From positions 248,001 to 312,000 of the forward strand of contig NZ_FXYF01000002.1 in NCBI RefSeq assembly GCF_900184945.1: DNA of 64,000 nt, given 5' to 3'. This DNA is from Antarctobacter aquimaris (GTDB taxonomy: Bacteria; Pseudomonadota; Alphaproteobacteria; Rhodobacterales; Rhodobacteraceae). The position numbers were made by a program, and so were the translations under genes. Each line of letters starts with the position of its first letter. The first letter of the stretch is position 1. Shown here piece by piece: positions 1-10,117 of this stretch. Below the pieces are notes generated by a model. It was given only the letters and a program-made list of their open reading frames with translations. It ran no database searches and was not told where the DNA came from.

Positions 1-285
1 CGCCTCGGCGGCCTGGATCGCCGTCATGATGGTGTTCTGCGCCGAAATCACGATCACCGGCAGGCCGGGCCGGTCGGCGGCGATTTTCGGCAGCATTTCC
101 AATCCGTTGCCATCCGGCATGACGACATCGGAAATGACCACGTCACCCTTGCCCTCGGCCACCCAGCGCATCAGCGTCGTCAGGCTCGAGGTGGCATGCA
201 CCTTGCATCCCGCGCGGGTCAGCGCCTGCGTCAGAACGGTGCGGATCGTGCGGTCGTCGTCAGCGACCAGGACTGTGCCATCCAT
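1..285 (-). CDS. ntrC: NtrC nitrogen response regulator, N-terminal part (runs off the left edge)
   Basis: Read on the minus strand, the ATG at 283-285 opens a frame that continues past base 1, giving the first 95 residues. It is a response-regulator receiver domain: an acidic DDD cluster near residue 9, the phosphoacceptor Asp in [13 protein letters not shown] at about residue 53, and the conserved Ser in VIVISAQN. In the NtrBC pair the receiver is phosphorylated by NtrB under nitrogen limitation. The start lies directly against the ntrB stop codon (286-288), so translation is probably coupled. The AAA+ and DNA-binding domains are outside the window, so the assignment rests on the receiver and on the dusB-ntrB-ntrC gene order. 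Confidence 0.88.
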   Translation of the reverse strand, partial: MDGTVLVADDDRTIRTVLTQALTRAGCKVHATSSLTTLMRWVAEGKGDVVISDVVMPDGNGLEMLPKIAADRPGLPVIVISAQNTIMTAIQAAEA

Positions 286-1370
286 TTAACTGCTCTCCTT
301 TTGCGCCACGGGGGCCCGTGGCAGGGAAATCCGAAAGACCGTGCGCCCCGGCACGCTGTCGACCGAGATCCAGCCGCCATGGTCCGAGATGATCTTGCTC
401 ACCAGCGCCAGCCCCAGCCCGGTGCCGTTCTCCTTGCCCGACACGAAGGGGTCGAATATGTCGCCCTTGATGTCCGGCGGCAGGCCCGGGCCGTCGTCGA
501 TGATCTCGATCTGCAAGGGCAGTGTCTGGCCGCTGCCATCGGCACGGCGCAGGCGGAAACTGTGCTCGTAGAAGGTGTGCAGCCGGATCGTGCCGCCCTC
601 CTGCGGGCTGGCCGCCTCCGAGGCGTTCTTGATCAGGTTCAGCACCACCTGCAACAGCTGGTCGGGATCGCCATGGGCCATCGGCAGCGAGGGGTCGTAA
701 TCCTCGATGATCTTCATGTGCGCGCCGAATCCCAGCAGCGAAGAGCGCCGCGCGCGGTCCAGCACGTCGTGCAGGTTGACCTCGCGCAGTTCCGGCGGCG
801 ACAGGTTGCCGAACTGCTCGACCTGCTCCAGCAGCTTCACGATGCGCCGGGTCTCGGCCACGATAAGTTCCGTCAGTTCAAGGTCTTCGGGGCCAAGGCT
901 CATGCTGACCAGCTGCGCCGCCCCGGCGATGCCGGCGAGCGGGTTCTTGATCTCGTGCGCCAGCATCTCGGCCATGCCGATGGCCGACTTGGCCGAGGAT
1001 TTCGCCGAATGGCTCTGCGTCATCCGCCCGGCCAGCTCGCGCGGGGAAATCAGCATGACCATCCAGCCCGGCCTGCCCGCCAGCGGCGCAATCTGCAGGT
1101 TGCACACCAGCGGCGCGCGCGCTCCCGTGCCCACGTCCACGTCGTTGACGAACAGCGGCGTGCCGAACTCGCGGGCGCGGGCAAAGCTTTCTTCCAGCGG
1201 CGCATCCACCGCCAGCCGGTCCCACAGCGGCTGATCCTTCAGCCACTTGGCCGAGTTGTTCATGAAGCCTTCGGCGGCGGGGTTCAGGTCGCCGATGCGG
1301 TCCTGGTCGTCGATCAGGATCGCCGGCACCGGCAGCGACGACCAGATGTCCCTGTCCAGCTCGCCCCGGC

Positions 1371-1374
<4 letters not shown>
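286..1374 (-). CDS. ntrB: NtrB, nitrogen regulation sensor histidine kinase
   Basis: 362 residues. A short PAS-like N-terminal half (VPAILIDDQDRIGDLNPAAE) has no membrane segment, as in cytoplasmic NtrB. The H box MLAHEIKNPLAGIAGAAQL carries the phosphorylated His at about residue 140. The ATPase has an N box (VVLNLIKNASEA), a G1 box (IIDDGPGLPP) and a G2 box (GTGLGLALVSKII). NtrB phosphorylates or dephosphorylates NtrC according to PII signalling. Its ATG overlaps the dusB stop by 4 bases (1371-1374) and its stop abuts the ntrC ATG, so dusB-ntrB-ntrC is one tightly packed operon. Confidence 0.93.
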
Positions 1375-2351
<977 letters not shown>

Positions 2352-2548
2352 ATGCCCGGTCCTTGTGCGATGGCGACAGGTTATCCCTTGCCCGCCAGAA
2401 GTAGTCCGAACCCCGGTGGTCCACAATGTTTCGCGCCGGTTTTGCAAGCGCCACGTCGGCGAATGCCCAAAAATCGGGCACCACCCCCGCCAGATTGCGC
2501 CGCGCCGCGCCAGCGCCTATGAACAGCCCTGTCAGGGACAGGGGACCG

Positions 2549-3679
2549 ATGCGCACAGCCTTTCTATTCGTTGCGGCCGGACGCGGGACGCGCGCCGGGG
2601 GCGGCACGCCGAAACAGTGGCGCGACCTCGCCGGCCGCCCCGTGGCGCGCTGGACGCTCGAGGCCTTTGCCGGGCGCGGCCCCTTGGCGCTGGTGATTCA
2701 CCCCGACGACCGCGCCATCGCGCAGGACGCCTGCGCCGGGCTGGAGGTCACGCTGGTCCACGGCGGCGCCGACCGCGCCGCCTCGGTCCGCGCGGGGCTC
2801 GAGGCGCTGGCGCCGCAGGCCCCCGACCGCGTGCTGATCCACGACGTCGCCCGCCCCTGCGTGCCGCCCCACGTCATCGACGCCGTCATCGCCGCGCTCG
2901 ACAGCCACCCCGGTGCGGCCCCCGCGCTGCCGGTCAGCGATGCGCTCTGGCGCGGCGAGGCCGGGCTTGTCTCCGGCACCCAGGACCGCGACCGGCTGTA
3001 TCGCGCGCAGACCCCGCAAGGCTTTGACTTTGCCCGCATCCTGGCCGCCCACCGCGCCAACACCGGCGCCGCGGCCGATGACGTGGCCGTGGCCCGCGCC
3101 GCCGGTCTGGACGTGGCCATCGTTGCCGGCGACGAACGCAATCTCAAGATCACCACGCCGGGCGACTTCGCCCGCGCCGAACAGCTTCTGCGAGGACAGA
3201 TGGACATACGCCTTGGCAACGGCTTTGACGTGCACGCCTTCGAAGAGGGCGACGCCGTCATCCTCTGCGGTGTGCACGTGCCGCACGATCGCAGGCTCAC
3301 GGGCCATTCCGACGCCGATGTCGGCATGCACGCCGTCACCGACGCGATCTACGGCGCGCTGGCCGAGGGCGACATTGGCCGCCACTTCCCGCCCTCCGAC
3401 CCGCAGTGGAAGGGGGCCGCCAGCGAGATCTTCCTGCGCCACGCCGTCGACCTCGCCCGTACACGCGGCTACGCCATCTCCAACGTCGACCTCACGCTGA
3501 TCTGCGAACGCCCCAAGATCGGCCCCCATGCCAGCGCGATGCAGGCCGAGATGGCGCGCATCATGGGGCTGGAGCCGGGCCGCGTCTCGGTCAAGGCGAC
3601 CACGTCCGAACGGCTCGGTTTCACCGGGCGCGAAGAGGGGATCGCGGCGCTGGCCACCGCGACGCTGGTGGCGTCATGA
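2549..3679 (+). CDS. ispDF: Bifunctional IspD/IspF, MEP isoprenoid pathway
   Basis: 376 residues with two fused enzymes. Residues 1 to about 220 are the CDP-ME synthase IspD: the nucleotide-binding start [18 protein letters not shown] and the VLIHDVARP motif. Residues from about 222 on are MECDP synthase Isp[11 protein letters not shown] with metal ligands Asp/His, the [12 protein letters not shown] motif, and [16 protein letters not shown] at the end. The fusion catalyses two non-consecutive MEP steps and is typical of alphaproteobacteria. The ATG at 2549 is chosen because IspD begins immediately; the longer upstream frame is not IspD-like. Its stop overlaps the pgpA ATG. Confidence 0.95.
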   Translation: MRTAFLFVAAGRGTRAGGGTPKQWRDLAGRPVARWTLEAFAGRGPLALVIHPDDRAIAQDACAGLEVTLVHGGADRAASVRAGLEALAPQAPDRVLIHDVARPCVPPHVIDAVIAALDSHPGAAPALPVSDALWRGEAGLVSGTQDRDRLYRAQTPQGFDFARILAAHRANTGAAADDVAVARAAGLDVAIVAGDERNLKITTPGDFARAEQLLRGQMDIRLGNGFDVHAFEEGDAVILCGVHVPHDRRLTGHSDADVGMHAVTDAIYGALAEGDIGRHFPPSDPQWKGAASEIFLRHAVDLARTRGYAISNVDLTLICERPKIGPHASAMQAEMARIMGLEPGRVSVKATTSERLGFTGREEGIAALATATLVAS

Positions 3680-4161
3680 GGTGGGTCGCGTCATTGGGCG
3701 GCGTCGGCTACCTGCGCCCCGCGCCGGGCACCTGGGGGTCGCTCGCCGCCCTGCCGCTGGCCTATGGCATCCACCAGCTGGGCGGCTTCTGGCTGCTGCT
3801 GAACCTAACCTTCTTCGCCTTCATCACCGGCCTGATGGCGGTGCAGAAACTCACCGCCCAAGGCGCGGGCGACGATCCCTCCTGGGTCGTGATCGACGAA
3901 CTGGTCGGCCAGTGGATCGCCCTGTTTCCCGTCAGTTACGGCGCGATGCTCATGTCGGTCGAGGTCTGGAGGCTGTGGCCCGGCTGGGTCGCGGGGTTCG
4001 TGCTGTTCCGCCTGTTCGACATCTGGAAACCCTGGATCATCGGCCGCGTCGACCGCTGGCACACGCCGCTGTCGGTGATGCTGGACGACGTGCTGGCCGG
4101 GGTCTTTGCCGCCCTCGTGGCCATCGTCCTCGCCGGCCTCGCGCATGGGGTGCTGATGTGA
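3676..4161 (+). CDS. pgpA: Phosphatidylglycerophosphatase A
   Basis: 161 residues. An inner-membrane phosphatase that converts phosphatidylglycerophosphate to phosphatidylglycerol. The family signature is clear: [19 protein letters not shown] at the N-terminus, [12 protein letters not shown] in the middle, and [14 protein letters not shown] followed by MLDDVLAGV near the end, separated by hydrophobic membrane segments. The ATG overlaps the ispDF stop by four bases (ATGA) and the pncC GTG overlaps its own end, so the three genes are translationally coupled. Confidence 0.92.
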   Translation: MRWVASLGGVGYLRPAPGTWGSLAALPLAYGIHQLGGFWLLLNLTFFAFITGLMAVQKLTAQGAGDDPSWVVIDELVGQWIALFPVSYGAMLMSVEVWRLWPGWVAGFVLFRLFDIWKPWIIGRVDRWHTPLSVMLDDVLAGVFAALVAIVLAGLAHGVLM

Positions 4162-4625
4162 GCCTCGCCGCGCAACTCCTTGACCTCGCCCGGCAAAAAC
4201 GCGCCACCGTCACCACGGCCGAAAGCTGCACCGGCGGCAAGGTTGCCGCCGCGATCACCGATATCGCCGGGTCCTCCGACATCTTCCAGCGCGGCTTCGT
4301 GACCTATTCGAACCTGGCCAAGACCGAGATGCTGGGCGTCACCCCCGCCACGCTGGAGGCGCACGGCGCGGTATCCGAACAGGTCGCCGCCGAAATGGCG
4401 ACAGGGGCCCGCCGCGCGGCGGGCGCGACCGTCGCCGTCGCCATCACCGGCATCGCCGGTCCCGGCGGATCGGAGTTCAAGCCCGAAGGCCGCGTCTGCT
4501 ATGGCCTCGCCACCGCCGACAAAGTGACCACTGAAACCATCGAACACGGCGCATTGGGCCGCGCCCAGGTCCGCGCAGCGGCGACCGAGCACGCCTTGAC
4601 CCTGCTGCTGTCGGCGCTGCGCTGA
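4158..4625 (+). CDS. pncC: CinA C-terminal family nicotinamide-nucleotide amidase
   Basis: 155 residues starting at a GTG that overlaps the pgpA stop. Only the C-terminal amidase module of CinA is present; the N-terminal MoCF-like domain of full-length CinA is absent, which is normal for PncC. Motifs: TTAESCTGGKVAAAITD with the catalytic Ser, VTYSNLAKTEMLGV, and VAITGIAGPGGS. The family deamidates nicotinamide mononucleotide for NAD salvage. Third gene of the ispDF-pgpA-pncC operon. Confidence 0.9.
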   Translation: MSLAAQLLDLARQKRATVTTAESCTGGKVAAAITDIAGSSDIFQRGFVTYSNLAKTEMLGVTPATLEAHGAVSEQVAAEMATGARRAAGATVAVAITGIAGPGGSEFKPEGRVCYGLATADKVTTETIEHGALGRAQVRAAATEHALTLLLSALR

Positions 4626-4847
4626 ACGCCATGGCACACGCCCAACGCCCAGACCGGCCTCCCCACCCGATGCCGCGCCAGAGTCGTTCGCGCAACGCCG
4701 CCCATTTGCGCATTCCGGAGATTACCCGCCCAATTTGAGGGCAGTTCGCGAAATGCCCGCCTTCTGTCCGGCCCCGACGCCTCTTGCCGCTTTTTTCCGC
4801 AGCAATTTCCGGCTCTCTGCCCTGCTATCAACGGAGGGAGATCGGAA

Positions 4848-6026
4848 ATGAACGGAGCGGATACCGCCTGGATCATCGTGGCAACGGCGCTTGTGCTGTT
4901 CATGACGTTGCCGGGGCTGGCGCTGTTTTACGGCGGCCTCGTGCGGGCGCGCAACGTGCTCAGCGTCTTCATGCATTGCTACGCCATCGCCTGCCTGATG
5001 AGCGTGCTGTGGCTGGTGGCGGGCTATTCCATCGCCTTCGGCGACGGGGGCGCGCTCTGGGGCGGGCTGGGCAAGGCCTTTCTCAACGGCATCGACGCCG
5101 ACACCCTGTTCGGCACCCTGCCCGAGGTGCTGTTCTTTGCCTTCCAGATGACCTTTGCCATCATCACCCCGGCGCTGATCGTCGGCGCCTATGTCGAACG
5201 GGTCGGCTTTGGCTTTGTGCTGATCTTTTCCTCGCTCTGGATGCTGCTGTGCTACGCGCCGGTGGCGCATTGGGTCTGGGGCGGCGGGTTGCTGGCCGGA
5301 GACGCGCCGCTTTTCGGCGCGGCGGTCAGGGACTTCGCCGGCGGCATCGTGGTGCATGAAACCGCCGGTCTCGCGGCGCTGATCCTGGCCATCTTCCTCG
5401 GCCCGCGCCGCCACCGCACCACGCCGCCGCACAACCCCGGCTACGTGATGATCGGCGCGGCGATGTTGTGGGTCGGCTGGTTCGGCTTCAACGGCGGCTC
5501 GCAGCTGGCGGCCGATGGCGGGGCGGCCATGGCGATCACGGTGACGCATCTGTCGGCCGCCGCCGCCTCGCTGACCTGGGCGCTGTGGGAACGCATCAAG
5601 TTCGGCCGCGCCTCGCTGGTGGGCCTGGTGACCGGCACCATCGCCGGCCTCGCCTCGATCACCCCGGCCTCCGGTTTTGTCGGCCCGGTGCAGGCGCTGA
5701 TCATCGGTGCCGTGGCCGGCATCCTGTGCCAGGAGGCGGTCAACCTGATCCGCAACACCTTCAAGATCGACGACACGCTGGACGTCTTTGCCGTGCACGG
5801 CGTCGGCGGCATCTTCGGCACGCTGATGATCGCGGTCTTTGGCCTGGGGTCCTGGGCGGCGCAGCTGGGTTCGCTGGTGGTGGTGGGGGTCTTCACCACG
5901 GTGGTGACCATCGCGCTGATCTTCGTGGTCAAGGCGATCGTGCCGCTGCGCGTCGACCAGGAGACCGAGGTCAACGGCCTCGACATCTCGGTCCACGGCG
6001 AACGCGCCTACGACCACGCGAGCTGA
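4848..6026 (+). CDS. amt: Ammonium transporter (Amt family)
   Basis: 392 residues, about 11 membrane helices, beginning directly in the first helix without a cleaved signal peptide. The two pore His sites are present in PVAHWVWGGG and FAVHGVGGIFGTL, and the family motif is in LALFYGGLVRARNVLSVFMH. It conducts ammonium/ammonia across the inner membrane. There is no PII gene (glnK) beside it, unlike the usual glnK-amtB pair. The 222 bp upstream would be the place for an NtrC site, but I could not identify one. A strong terminator follows. Confidence 0.93.
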   Translation: MNGADTAWIIVATALVLFMTLPGLALFYGGLVRARNVLSVFMHCYAIACLMSVLWLVAGYSIAFGDGGALWGGLGKAFLNGIDADTLFGTLPEVLFFAFQMTFAIITPALIVGAYVERVGFGFVLIFSSLWMLLCYAPVAHWVWGGGLLAGDAPLFGAAVRDFAGGIVVHETAGLAALILAIFLGPRRHRTTPPHNPGYVMIGAAMLWVGWFGFNGGSQLAADGGAAMAITVTHLSAAAASLTWALWERIKFGRASLVGLVTGTIAGLASITPASGFVGPVQALIIGAVAGILCQEAVNLIRNTFKIDDTLDVFAVHGVGGIFGTLMIAVFGLGSWAAQLGSLVVVGVFTTVVTIALIFVVKAIVPLRVDQETEVNGLDISVHGERAYDHAS

Positions 6027-6047
6027 TCCATCCTTGACCGGCACGAA

Positions 6048-6071
6048 AACGGGCCCCCTTGCGGGCCCGTT
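6048..6071 (+). terminator. Rho-independent terminator after amt
   Basis: A perfect 9-bp stem (6048-6056 with 6063-6071, GC-rich core, AAC/GTT ends) around a 6-base loop, starting 21 bases after the amt stop. The T-run is weak (TTATT), so termination efficiency is uncertain. Confidence 0.75.
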
Positions 6072-6246
6072 ATTCATGACCCGCCCGATGGCACGGGCGT
6101 CAGCCCGGGCCGCGCCCGACCCTCCCCCCGGGAGGGCGCATTGGCGATGTCGTAGACAGCACGCCCGTCACAGGGCGTGAAAAGCACACCACCCAATCCA
6201 ACGCGTCCAAAGCGCCCACCCAGGCTCGGGCGCGCCCCTCCGCTCC

Positions 6247-7497
6247 CTATCCCATGACACCGACAAACCCCGCCCGGTCCCCGCCCGTGATCGCCTGCCA
6301 GACCGCCTCGGCCCGCGCCGCGCCGATCAGCGCCGCCGCCTTGGCGCGCAGCCGCACCGTCCGCGCCTCCAGCGTCATCGGCGCCTCCAGGTCGAACACC
6401 GCGCGTTGCCCGTCCACCGTGACCACGGCCTCGGTCTCCTTCAGGTCGTCGCGCGGCTCTACCGTCACCCGCTCGCGCAGCGCCACGACTGCCGGATCGA
6501 CGCACAGAGCGTCCGAATAGGTCTCCAGCGCCGCCGTGTCGTGGCCCAGCAGCGCCAGCGCCACCACCATGCGATAGCTGAACTTCGCCTCCAGCCCCGA
6601 GGCGGGCGCGGGAATGTTGCACACCGTCAGCCAGCGCGGATGCGTCTGCACCGTCACCGCCTGCACCGTCTCGGGCGCCGTCATCGTCGCCAGCGCCTCC
6701 AGCGTCGCGTGCAGCCCGTGGCAGCAGGCGTGGAACTTGTGGCTGAGGCTCTCCAACAGCGCGCCTTCGGGCTGCGCCACCGCCCCGTCGCACATATGCG
6801 TCTGGACAAATCCGTTGACCCCGTCCAGCGCCAGCGGGTTCGACACGAATCCGCGCGCCGCCAGCAGCGCCGCCTCGACCCCGTTGGCCGCCGCGATCCC
6901 GGCGTTATACGGCTTGCCCATGGTGCCGAACTGCGACTTCAGCCCCGAGGCGCGCGTCGACACCAGCCCCAGTGCGTGCCCCGTCTGACCTTCGTCCAGA
7001 CTCAGCAGCCGCGCCGCCGCGACGCAGGCGCCGAAGGCCCCCGCCGTGGCCGTCTGGTGATAGCCCGCCTGGTAATGCCCCCGGCCAAAGCGCAGCCCGA
7101 ACCGGACCGAAGCTTCGGCCCCCAGCCGCGCTGCCGCGAGGATCTCGGGCAAGGGCAGGTCCAGGTGCTCCCCCAACGCCAGTGCTGCGGGCAACACCGC
7201 CACCGACGGGTGGCCGATATGGGCGAAATGCGTGTCGTCGTAGTCCAGCGCGTGCGAGGCCGCGCCGTTGACCAGCGCCGCCGCCCGCATCGGCACCCGC
7301 CCGCCGCCAAACACCTGCGCCTGCGCCGCGCCGCCCTCGTCCTCGACCAGCGCGCGGGTCAGCCGCGCCACCGGCTCGTCCCGCCCGGCGATGCCGCAGG
7401 CCATCCAGTCCAGCGCCGACAGCGCCAGCATGGCGCGCGCGGCCTCGGTGTCGGCCGCCTCGGCGGCGGCAAGGATGGGGTCAAAGGGGGTGGTCAT
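6247..7497 (-). CDS. MmgE/PrpD family protein
   Basis: 416 residues. Family marks: SHALDYDDTHFAHIGHPS near residue 90, the GSVS-like LVSTRASGLKSQFGTMGKPYNAG region, and a C-terminal lobe rich in short beta segments. Known members are 2-methylcitrate dehydratase (PrpD) and cis-aconitate/itaconate-type enzymes. No methylcitrate-cycle genes (prpB, prpC) lie nearby, so the substrate cannot be named. The gene stands alone; 171 bp of unassigned sequence separates its stop from the amt terminator. Confidence 0.82.
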   Translation of the reverse strand: MTTPFDPILAAAEAADTEAARAMLALSALDWMACGIAGRDEPVARLTRALVEDEGGAAQAQVFGGGRVPMRAAALVNGAASHALDYDDTHFAHIGHPSVAVLPAALALGEHLDLPLPEILAAARLGAEASVRFGLRFGRGHYQAGYHQTATAGAFGACVAAARLLSLDEGQTGHALGLVSTRASGLKSQFGTMGKPYNAGIAAANGVEAALLAARGFVSNPLALDGVNGFVQTHMCDGAVAQPEGALLESLSHKFHACCHGLHATLEALATMTAPETVQAVTVQTHPRWLTVCNIPAPASGLEAKFSYRMVVALALLGHDTAALETYSDALCVDPAVVALRERVTVEPRDDLKETEAVVTVDGQRAVFDLEAPMTLEARTVRLRAKAAALIGAARAEAVWQAITGGDRAGFVGVMG

Positions 7498-7556
7498 CTG
7501 CGGCGCTCCCGTCTGGCTGCGGGCCGCACCTTAGGCGAAAGCCGGGCAAGGTAAAG

Positions 7557-7991
7557 TCACCGCAGGGCGCGATAGCCCCTTGCCGCCTCTCCCGCCGTTC
7601 CACCCCGCGCCGCAGGCGCGGGCCCGCCCGGCAATCCGCGCGGCACCGGCACGTCGCCCCGCGCGCCCAGCGAGGGGCGCACAGGCACCACCGGCGCCTC
7701 ACGCTCGCGCGGCATCGGCTCGCGGTTCAGCCCGTTCAGCGCGGAGGCCACTAGCGCCCCGGTCTGGCTGGTGGAGACGACCGGCGGCGGCGCCGGGATC
7801 GGCAGCTGCCCCGTGGGCCGCAGCACCGCGCCTGTCGCCAGGGGCGCCCCGGCGCCAAACGGGGCTGCGCCGCTGGACGTGGTCCCGCCCATCTGCGCCT
7901 GCCCGGGCGGCACCGGCCGCACCGGTTTGACCTCGCCTTGCGACGACACGGGCAGGGACATCAGGGCGACATGGTTGAACACGGCAGGCAT
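7557..7991 (-). CDS. Proline-rich hypothetical protein
   Basis: 144 residues, not recognised. It is dominated by Pro, Ala, Gly and Val with stretches such as PVRPVPPGQAQ and PIPAPPPVVSTSQTG, and a more ordinary segment ALVASALNGLNREPMPRERE. No signal peptide, membrane helix or known motif. It lies head to tail with the MmgE gene, downstream of the thioesterase, on the same strand. No convincing ribosome-binding site precedes the ATG; a second ATG eleven codons in is possible. It could be a disordered linker-like protein or a spurious frame. Confidence 0.45.
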   Translation of the reverse strand: MPAVFNHVALMSLPVSSQGEVKPVRPVPPGQAQMGGTTSSGAAPFGAGAPLATGAVLRPTGQLPIPAPPPVVSTSQTGALVASALNGLNREPMPREREAPVVPVRPSLGARGDVPVPRGLPGGPAPAARGGTAGEAARGYRALR

Positions 7992-8093
7992 GGGTCGGAT
8001 CCGGTCTCAGGTAACGGTCCGTCAAGACATAGGCCGGGAATCGGGCAACTCCGGGGCATCCCCCCGCTTTCGCCGTGCGTGGTTAACGCGCCC

Positions 8094-8519
8094 CTACCCC
8101 CGGCGCGGCGGAATCGCGTAGGTCAGCGAGGCATGCGCCAGCGGCTTGGCCTCGCCCTCGCTGAACAGCAGCACGTCCGTCACCGACAGCGACCGGCCCA
8201 GCTTCAGCACCCGCGCCTCCGCCAGCACGTCGACCCCGGCCGCCGGCTTGCGCATGAAGTCGATCGAGCAATGCGTCGTCACCGTCAGCGGCTCGCGCCC
8301 GATGCGGGCCAGCGTCGCGACATAGGCCGACACGTCCGCCAGGCTGAACATCGCCGGGCCGGACACCGTGCCGCCGGGGCGCAGGTGCGCGTCCTGACTC
8401 AGCAGCCGCATCACCAGCAGCTCCTCGTCCAGCCGGTCGATCCCGAACATGCCCCGCACCTGCGGAAAGATCTCGTCCAGGTAGGGCATCATCTCGTCGG
8501 CCCGGATCTTCAACGTCAA
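8094..8519 (-). CDS. PaaI-family thioesterase (hotdog fold)
   Basis: 141 residues from the TTG at 8517-8519, chosen because a perfect AGGAGG lies seven bases upstream; a second TTG is two codons in. Hotdog-fold features: a central helix HLRPGGTVSGPAMFSLADVSAYV and a beta stretch LTVTTHCSIDFMRKPAAGVDV, ending in LAHASLTYAIP. Family members hydrolyse acyl-CoA or aryl-CoA thioesters. It is divergent from the enoyl-CoA hydratase-like gene, with only 54 bp between starts, which suggests shared control in fatty or aromatic acid metabolism (inference). Confidence 0.83.
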   Translation of the reverse strand: MTLKIRADEMMPYLDEIFPQVRGMFGIDRLDEELLVMRLLSQDAHLRPGGTVSGPAMFSLADVSAYVATLARIGREPLTVTTHCSIDFMRKPAAGVDVLAEARVLKLGRSLSVTDVLLFSEGEAKPLAHASLTYAIPPRRG

Positions 8520-8573
8520 CGGCTTTCCTCCTCTGCTGCGCGCAGGTAATCTGCGCAAAACCCGGAGGACAAG

Positions 8574-9371
8574 ATGGAACTCTTGCAACGTTGCGACAGC
8601 GGGCACATCGCCCACCTGCACATGAACGCGCCCGAGCGGCTGAATGCCCTCTCGGACGAGATGCTGGCCGCCCTCCAGGCCCAGATCGATGCGCTGGCGC
8701 AGGACCGCACGATCCGCGTGGTGGTGATCTCGGGCGCGGGCAAGGCGTTCTGCGCCGGCCACGACCTGAAACAGATGCAGGCCGGGCGGCAGGCCGAGGA
8801 CGGCGGCAAGGCCTATTTCGCCGATCTCTTCACCCGCTGCGCCCGCGTCATGACCGGGCTGACCCGCCTGCCCCAGCCGGTGATCGCGCAGGTCCACGGC
8901 ATCGCCACGGCGGCGGGCTGCCAGATGGTCGCCTCCTGCGACATGGCCGTGGCGGCCGAGGGCACGCGCTTTGGCGTGAACGGCGTCAACATCGGCCTGT
9001 TCTGCTCCACCCCCATGGTGGCGCTCACCCGCAACATCCCGCGCAAGAAGGCCTTCGAGATGCTGACCACCGGGCGTTTCCTGAGCGCCGAGGAGGCCGA
9101 GCGCGCCGGGCTGGTCAACAAGGTCGTGCCCGCCGACGAGCTGGCGCAGGCCACGCAGGAGCTGGCCGAAACGGTTGCGGGCAAGCTGACGGCGGCGGTC
9201 AAGATCGGCAAATCCGCCTTTTACGAGCAGATGACCATGGATCTCGACGCCGCCTACGCCTTTACCGGCGCCAACATGGTCGACAACATGCTGTGGCGCG
9301 ACACCAACGAAGGCATCGCCGCCTTCCTGGAAAAACGCGCGCCCGACTGGCAGGACCGCCAGGGCGACTGA
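8574..9371 (+). CDS. Enoyl-CoA hydratase/isomerase family protein (ECHDC3-like)
   Basis: 265 residues of the crotonase fold: ERLNALSDEMLAAL, VVVISGAGKAFCAGHDLKQM (first oxyanion-hole region), then HGIATAAGCQMVASCDMAVA and FGVNGVNIGLFC. In classic crotonases the two last segments hold the catalytic glutamates; here the positions read Gln and Asn, so ordinary hydratase chemistry is doubtful. This pattern recalls the ECHDC3-type subfamily. Good AGGAG-like ribosome site (CGGAGGACAAG) before the ATG. Divergent from the PaaI thioesterase. Confidence 0.85.
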   Translation: MELLQRCDSGHIAHLHMNAPERLNALSDEMLAALQAQIDALAQDRTIRVVVISGAGKAFCAGHDLKQMQAGRQAEDGGKAYFADLFTRCARVMTGLTRLPQPVIAQVHGIATAAGCQMVASCDMAVAAEGTRFGVNGVNIGLFCSTPMVALTRNIPRKKAFEMLTTGRFLSAEEAERAGLVNKVVPADELAQATQELAETVAGKLTAAVKIGKSAFYEQMTMDLDAAYAFTGANMVDNMLWRDTNEGIAAFLEKRAPDWQDRQGD

Positions 9372-9437
9372 CACGCCCCATCAGGCGGCACACGCTCCCC
9401 GTATGCCGCCCCTCGATCTTATCCGGTTCGCGCGAGC

Positions 9438-9878
9438 TCAGGCCCCGGTGGGCCAGACGAAATCGGGCCGCAGCGCGTCGTAGACCGGACGGCCGTCCGA
9501 CGGCTTGGCATAGCCTTTGCTCTCGTCCCAGAACGCATGGTAGGTCGCGGCCGGGAATGCGGCATCGTCGTAGCCCATGACATTCGGCACGGCGACGCGG
9601 ATCCGCTTCACCTTGTCGTCCAGCATCAGCGCCGCGCCGCAGTCCGAGCAGGTGCACAGCTCCAGCGGCCCGTTCGGGTTGTCCTTGTTGAACGGCTGCC
9701 GGGCGATCTTCTCGGGGTGATCCACCTTGAGGTCGCCGTAGTTGAAAAACGCCACATGCGTATGCTGCTGGCCGGTGACGGCCTTGCAGACGTTGCAGTG
9801 GCATTCGTGGTTGTCGATGGGTTCGGCATTCGACGTCACGTGAACGTGGTCGCATCCACCCTGATACTTGCTGGCCAT
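9438..9878 (-). CDS. GFA family (glutathione-dependent formaldehyde-activating-like) protein
   Basis: 146 residues from the ATG at 9876-9878, preceded by GGGAGGAC. Zinc-ligand cysteines occur in the pattern ECHCNVCKAVTGQ and CTCSDCGAALML, typical of the GFA/Mss4-like fold. Despite the name, most members have no proven formaldehyde role. The frame is open a further 30 codons upstream but that part is Arg-rich and not family-like. No functional link to the neighbours is visible. Confidence 0.85.
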   Translation of the reverse strand: MASKYQGGCDHVHVTSNAEPIDNHECHCNVCKAVTGQQHTHVAFFNYGDLKVDHPEKIARQPFNKDNPNGPLELCTCSDCGAALMLDDKVKRIRVAVPNVMGYDDAAFPAATYHAFWDESKGYAKPSDGRPVYDALRPDFVWPTGA

Positions 9879-10029
9879 CGTGTCCTCCCTGTTTTGACAA
9901 CGCCAGGTCTGGCGTCGGCGGTCGTCACTCCGGCAATGTCGAGTGGCCGCACACCGAGTCTGGCGCAACGACGATTTTGGCGCAACATCGACTCATGTCT
10001 GTCTCGGGCGGGATCCGGGCGTCGTGAGT

Positions 10030-10079
10030 TTTGTACAAAACGACATTTTTCGCGTACAAGACGTACAAAACGTACAAAC
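10030..10079. promoter_or_regulatory. Cluster of GTACAA sites upstream of trmFO
   Basis: A perfect 12-bp palindrome TTTTGTACAAAA (10030-10041) is followed by three direct GTACAA half-sites at 10055, 10064 and 10073, spaced exactly 9 bp apart. The block is AT-rich against a GC-rich background and lies 40-90 bp before the trmFO start. It looks like a multi-site operator; the regulator is unknown. Confidence 0.55.
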
Positions 10080-10117
10080 TCCGGCGCCGCCTTGGCAGGC
10101 GTGCCCGGATGCTCTAG

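Noticed and set aside
4626-4847. NtrC or sigma-54 site before amt
   Set aside because: The region was read for TGGC-N8-GC and NtrC-type palindromes; nothing convincing was seen.
4722-6077. 451-codon minus-strand frame opposite amt
   Set aside because: His/Asp/Arg-rich antisense of the Amt membrane helices.
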